Part shown: positions 59,159 through 64,000 of the stretch, piece by piece
Position numbering within the stretch: position 1 is the first letter of the stretch
Layout: the number at the start of each line of letters is the position of its first letter
Origin: Utricularia gibba
Taxonomy: Eukaryota; Streptophyta; Magnoliopsida; Lamiales; Lentibulariaceae
Assembly: GCA_002189035.1 (NCBI GenBank)
Contig: NEEC01000016.1
Span: forward strand, 930,001-994,000
Direction of reading: 5' to 3'
DNA: 64,000 nucleotides
Position numbers and translations under genes: made by a program
Notes under the pieces: generated by a model
Told to the model about the DNA's origin: nothing
What the model saw: the letters and a program-made list of their open reading frames with translations, nothing else
The model's database searches: none

Positions 59159-59255
59159 ATGGGCCGGGATTGTACGAAAAGAGGATCGTGGCTGGACTGT
59201 AGGCCCATTGTATTCTTGCTCGGCCCTATAATTGTACTGGGCCCAGCCCTGGCCT
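59159..59255 (+). promoter_or_regulatory. Site II (TGGGCC) cluster, promoter of the rhomboid-like gene
   Basis: GATGGGCCGG, TAGGCCCATT, CGGCCCTA and CTGGGCCCAG occur within 100 bp, about 200-300 bp upstream of the start codon at 59457. This is typical of constitutively expressed plant genes. Confidence 0.55.
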
Positions 59256-59456
59256 TTCTTTCCCAATGAACAGACGAGAGAAACATCTACATTGTTGAAA
59301 GAATGAGACGCAGAAATTCATTTGCAATTTTGTAGTAGTCAGGTGCATGTGCATGTAGTGCTGGGTGAATTTGGATGAACTGTTGTTACAGTTGACTAAC
59401 TGGGTGCTGGGATTTCTCGGTGTTTTCTTGTTGACTTGACTTTTTGTAGACCGAAG

Positions 59457-61149
59457 ATGGCCTCTTTCGGAAATTTTACCCTTCTATGCAAGGGGTTGGC
59501 TATGGTTTTGATTGTTGGTCACCTGACGTGTCTCTATTTTCCCACTTCTGCCAGTTATCTTGCTCTCATTCCAGCCAAGTACGCTCTTTTTCCTTGTTTT
59601 TTTTTTTGCTGAATACTTGGTATTTGATGTGTTCTTGATTGTAGGCCTGGATCGTGGTTAATCTGTGTTTTCGATGTTGTGGGTTGATTAATTTTGAAGC
59701 TTGTTTGAGCAGATAGGCAACGTTTTGAGGGAGGCATTGTTCAATGCTAATGACATGCTAGATTACATTGCAGTCTAGATTTTGGTTTTCCCTCAAAATT
59801 TTGGGGGTGCTTTGTGAGAGTAAATTGGTGATTTTATGGGTGCAATCAAAGAATTCGAGAAAGGTCTTAAATTTAGAAAGAATAGCTGAATGCTGCACAA
59901 GACACCGCCTTCATGGTGTTTATTCTTCCTCCTTACGTCCTTGCCATTTGTTTGCTTGGATGCAGGACAATTCCTTTTGCTTGGAATCTCATTACATCTG
60001 GATATTTTGAGCAGACAACGGAGGGAGTACGCCCTTTTTCTTGTTATTACTCTATTTATATTAATTATTGCTATTCCATCTTCCTGGAGTAGTTTTTGCT
60101 TGAATGTCTTAATGTTTTTGTAGGTGGTGATCAGCACAATTGCACTTCTGTATACAGGGAAGCTGCTTGATCCCGCATGGGGTTCTAGAGAGCTTTTCAG
60201 ATTCATCTTCCTAGTTAACATCATGACATCCATTTGTGTCTTCATCACTGTTGTTTTCTTATACTATATCACTAACCACGAGTTGTACCTGTGAGTAATG
60301 CCATTTCTTTTTATTTTGGATTTTCTGTTTCGTTTAGAAGCTCATGGTTACTCATGGTCTTAAGAAAACGTTGCAGTTATCTACCGATATCTGGTTTCCA
60401 AGGAGCAGTTTCAGGACTTCTAGTAGGGATCAAACAGATAATGCCTAATAAGGAGTTGCCTTTCCTTAGGATAAAGGCCAAAGTGAGTGAAACTTTTTTT
60501 CCTGTGAAAAAGCTTTTCATTTACTTACTGTAGCATTTTACTGATATCATGATGACAAATTAGCGCCTGTAACAATCATCTCTTTTTTTTTTTTTTTCTT
60601 TCTCTTATGCTAACCTCGTTTAACATTGTTGCAGTGGTTGCCTTCTCTGGCCATACTAGGATATGTAATTACAAGTTTTTTTAGGATAACAGAAGCAACA
60701 TCATATCTCCCAACGTTTATTTTTGGGTCGTATACGGGATGGATATACCTCAGATACTGGCAAAAGAAACCAGATTTGAAGTTCAGAGGTGATACAAGTG
60801 AAGACTTCACTTTCTCTTCTTTCTTCCCTGAATTTCTAAGGTATTTTACATTTCATACTGATTCAGTTATGAGCGATTCTTTGCTTCCTTTTTCATTTCT
60901 AATGTTCAAATGGAATGCAGAGGCATAATCGATCGCATTTCCACCGTTTTTGAGCTGATGTTCTGTAGAAGGAAAACTGAACTTCCTGATGAAAGCAGAG
61001 ACATCACTTCAGGAGATGATAAATCGGTGCCAGCAGATGAAGCTCGAAGAAGGGAAAGGGGGGCACGTGTTCTTCAGGAAAGATTGGCTGCAGAGAGATT
61101 ACCAGCACGGGGACGACAGACACACCAAGATGCATTAGAGAATGTGTAA
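59457..61149 (+). CDS. RBL19: Rhomboid-like TMEM115 family protein (RBL19-like)
   Basis: Six exons (59457-59578, 59966-60026, 60124-60290, 60377-60482, 60635-60840, 60921-61149) join in phase to give 296 residues. The start codon sits in AAGATGGCC. Hydrophobic segments include TLLCKGLAMVLIVGHLTCLY, VVISTIALLYTG, FIFLVNIMTSICVFITVVF, the YLPISGFQGAVSGLLVGI rhomboid-fold stretch, and WLPSLAILGYVITSFF. A soluble tail rich in Arg and Glu follows (ADEARRRERGARVLQERLAA). In animals TMEM115 is a Golgi membrane protein linked to retrograde traffic. A rhomboid protease would show a GxSx catalytic Ser; here the matching stretch reads GFQGAVSG, with Gln at the Ser position, so no proteolytic activity is expected. 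Family length is about 300, so the gene looks complete. Confidence 0.93.
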
Positions 61150-61492
61150 AAACTTTGATCATGGCGCTCTCTGTTCATGATATGCCTTTAAATCTTGGGA
61201 TGTTTCCTTCATATGCCCCCTTTGCACAGAGCAGTTGAATTTACAAGTTGGGATCTGGTTGGTTTTGTTGATCTACCATTTCAAGACTCGCATCCCCTGT
61301 AGAGTAATATCGCCATTGCAGGTCAAGTTACAGGTCAATGGTGAATGAAATACATTGAAAAGGATCTGTCTTGAATGAGATACAATAGAAAAGATAGTGT
61401 AGCACGCAGGCACCGCCCTAGACATGCAAAACAATGAAGCAGCAGCAAACAAATGCATTATTCCAAGTGTAAGAATGGCAGGCTTGCAAGAA
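61150..61492. other. Spacer between convergent gene ends
   Basis: About 340 bp between the stop codons of the RBL19-like gene (plus) and the EDR2-like gene (minus). It must hold both 3' UTRs; nothing else is seen. Confidence 0.6.
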
Positions 61493-64000
61493 TCAGTTCC
61501 ATGTCCCATCTTCGTTTGCATATTGTTGAATCATATCATTTCTATCTAACTCAAAGTGTATGTTATCAACAGAAACGGCTTTGGATGCATCCAAATGGTT
61601 CAGACGGCATGTTCCGAGAAGGGCTTCCGGCAGCTCGTCTGGCGTGTTTCCCTGAGGCATTTCGAACCATGTCAAATGAATAACGTTGAGACTTGAGATC
61701 CTATTTGGAACTGAGATTACCTGTATGAGAAACGCCATTTCGATGACAAGATTGCTGAGGTAACCAAGAACAAGGCTAACCACACCCCTAGCCACTGCGG
61801 ATGACCCAATGTCAACGCCCAGCTGAACATACTCAAGTAAGAACGGGATTAGATTTGCTATGTTCTGCAGCAAGCTAGCGTCTGGAATAACTTTATGATT
61901 GTCGTTTCACCTCGAGGTAATTCTTCCCTCGAAAGTAGTTGATTTGAAGAGCATTGCCTATCAAACAAGCTTTCCTCCCAACTGTCTGCTTTACTATCCA
62001 AGAGCCCTGCAGCAATTTAAGAGTTGGCCACGGCAATGATTCCTTGTTTTTCAGATGATTCAGATTAAGGAATCAACCCGAACCTTAGAAATGTAAGGTA
62101 TCAGCTTGAACCTTGAATTTCTAAATGCATCATCTCCATTGACAAAACGATCCAGTAGAGGTATCCCTGCTAAAGGTGTCTTCAGCATGTAATATAAGGC
62201 TAAACTGTGTGTCATCGTCCCAGGCACCTGTATGTTCACTATGAAAAAGAACTCGGTCCGTCCATCAGTTGCATATTGCTGTCCATTTCAACATTGAAGA
62301 CGACCAGTCATGAGTTTGCTTGTTGAATCATTAACAAACATGGATTTATAAGAAATGTTTGCAGCTAGCACCTGCACAATGCTGCTATGTCGACCGGCAA
62401 GATCATCTTCACGAATGTCTGATCTTAGCCAATCCGCTCCCACCATCTGCATTAGGGTGTTCTTGGCTTCGATCTGACCAAAGAATGGAACTTTCAAAGA
62501 ACAGTTTTCTCATGAGGGAATATTGCACTATGTAGAAGGCCAACCTTTTTGTTGTCTTCAAGGTAATTGTCTCCCCGGATAAGGTACGCCGATGCATCCG
62601 ATTCTGCACAGCTACATGGCATGCTACAAGTCTTGTCTTGCGGAAGCGTGTACCCATAAGAACACAAGATGCTCTCCTCCTGAGAGATTGCTTGCAAGTC
62701 CATGTAACCCCTTTTCTGAACTGGAACAGCAGTAAACTCAGAAGCCTTCCAATGTATGCTGCAAAAAGCTCAATGAACCTCACGCCAACAAACCTGCTAA
62801 CTGCAGCTTTTTAACAAAGTTGGTAGTGGATGATAACCTGGGCTGGTACTTATCCTACGAACTCAAAGAACATTGTCAACGTTTCCAATTTTGAGGACGA
62901 ATATATGAAGGGTAGCAAAAAAAAAATACCATATAAAATGGTTGTGGACTTGTCTTTGATGATCGGCCGTGCTCTATCATTTCATGATCTGAGGGTTCAG
63001 GAACATCGAAAAACTCATCTGCTGCATCGAGGCTTGACACCCCGGATGTCCTATGTTCACATAACTGCTCTTCTCGATTGTTCTGTGTCACCTTCCATCC
63101 AAATAATTGATTCTCCTTTTGTTGGCGAGCTGTAATCTCTGTATAAGCTGTTCTTTCTTCTGATATGAAATCATTGCTTGTAACTCCTGCCTTTGCGTGA
63201 AACATTTCTCGTAAGGCTGCAACAAAAGCTTTATCGTCTAGAGCTTCAGTTAGAAATCAGTAGTAATTGGATGTGCGCCATTTTCACCTGCCACCCTTCC
63301 TGCCATACGAATGGAGATAAATCTAGACATAGATTTTCTCCTGTAGGACTTAAAGATCTTCCAGTCAACTGCAAGCAGATGTTTGATCACGGTCTCTCTT
63401 CCCTGATTGATGGGAGTTAGTACATATCCAGCACCTGCATATTTGTGTTCCCAGAAATATCAGCGAAACCAAGTTGGTAAGAGCTGAAGTTGAATCATTT
63501 TCAAACTTGGCGAATTCAGAAACATTCAAAGTTCAAAACTTCAATCCCATAAATAATCAGAATGGAAAGAAGCATACACAGCTTCCCGTTTCAGTGCATA
63601 CATTTTACGCAAGCACGAACACATCCTTTCTGTGGTGGACACCTCCTGTTGACGACGGAATGGCAGAGAATCACTGAAACCAAAGCACAATGGTGACTAT
63701 GCAGGAGCGGTAGCTTTTTGCAGCAATATAAGTCAATTTTAACTGAAATCAATACCATAAGTGCCGGAATCTTCTGTTCTCCAATACCGTTGCAACAGCA
63801 TATCCCTTCGTTTCATAGCCCTGAGGATACAGAAGATGTTAATCACGAGATGGCAGTGACATCAAGAACATACGTTTGTAGCTACTATGCTTACCATGGT
63901 AGCCAACGGTTATTCAGTTCTATATGAATGATATCTGTATGGTCATCAAGGTGCTCAACTACTCTGCCCTTGTCGAAAAAGAAATCCCATCTACAGAGAA
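61493..64000 (-). CDS. EDR2-like protein (START and DUF1336 domains), 5' end beyond window
   Basis: This is the 3' part of a multi-exon gene. From the right edge, START-domain exons read RWDFFFDKGRVVEHLDDHTD, MKRRDMLLQRYWRTEDSGTY, ILCHSVVNRRCPPQKGCVRA and GAGYVLTPINQGRETVIKHL. A linker exon carries SSLDAADEFFDVPEPSD. The DUF1336 exons follow: CSYGYTLPQDKTCSMPCSCA, ADWLRSDIREDDLAGRH, EFFFIVNIQVPG, FVNGDDAFRNSRFKLIPYIS, KQTVGRKACLIGNAL, VDIGSSAVARGVVSLVLGYL, and LLGTCRLNHLDASKAV before the stop at 61493. This matches the ENHANCED DISEASE RESISTANCE 2 family, which binds phosphoinositides through an N-terminal PH domain (not in this window) and tempers cell death and defence. The C-terminus extends about 25 residues beyond the conserved end. 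Which paralogue it is cannot be told. Confidence 0.92.

Noticed and set aside
59457-61149. Active rhomboid protease
   Set aside because: The region that would carry the catalytic Ser reads GFQGAVSG; the family is the TMEM115 type without the protease dyad.
1-64000. CRISPR arrays, bacterial operons, tRNA or rRNA genes, retrotransposon polyproteins, viral insertions
   Set aside because: None seen: no regularly spaced repeats, no tRNA-like TPsiC arm in context, no reverse transcriptase, integrase or capsid reading frames on either strand.

Overview
The window is nuclear DNA of a flowering plant. The genes are intron-rich with GT-AG splice sites, the intergenic DNA is very AT-rich, and the gene families are plant-specific: secreted GDSL lipases, an AP2 factor with a miR172 site, a MIR160 hairpin, a USP-kinase RLCK and an EDR2-like START/DUF1336 protein. 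I cannot name the species. Most exon borders were set by eye from reading frame, splice phase and remembered family sequences.

Layout, left to right. A large ARF-GEF gene of the BIG5/MIN7 type fills 1-9290 on the minus strand and runs off the left edge. Its Sec7 domain has lost both hallmark catalytic motifs. Head to head with it lies a small conserved gene (9751), then a DUF948-like plastid gene (10961-12171). Next come three GDSL esterase/lipase genes (14645, 20017, 23973). The first two lie in a tandem segmental duplication (about 12.5-16.9 kb and 16.9-22.0 kb) and share a 63-nt intron that the third lacks. A secreted glycine-rich protein (26440), a small plastid membrane protein (27356) and an EF-hand mitochondrial carrier of the SAMTL type (28778-32028) follow. 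A second tandem duplication (about 32.3-35.9 and 35.9-39.6 kb) carries two minus-strand GYGG-type glycine-rich secreted proteins with their promoters.

Right half. A SMZ/SNZ-like euAP2 repressor with a degenerate second AP2 repeat and a miR172 site lies at 41127-43092 (minus). A USP-coiled-coil-kinase RLCK lies at 46367-49305 (minus). Chorismate synthase, with a GC-AG intron, lies at 50249-53402 (minus). A MIR160 precursor sits alone at 55137-55230 (minus). The rhomboid-like TMEM115 gene (59457-61149, plus) and the 3' part of an EDR2-like gene (61493 to the right edge, minus) close the window.

The genes are independent units, not one pathway. Two bear on small-RNA control: the miR172-targeted AP2 gene and MIR160, whose known targets are ARF10/16/17. 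Four conserved genes (BIG5-like, SAMTL, AP2, chorismate synthase) each need one extra base to stay in frame, twice at a homopolymer. This points to deletion-type consensus errors more than to four independent pseudogenes, and should be settled before any of these genes is called broken.
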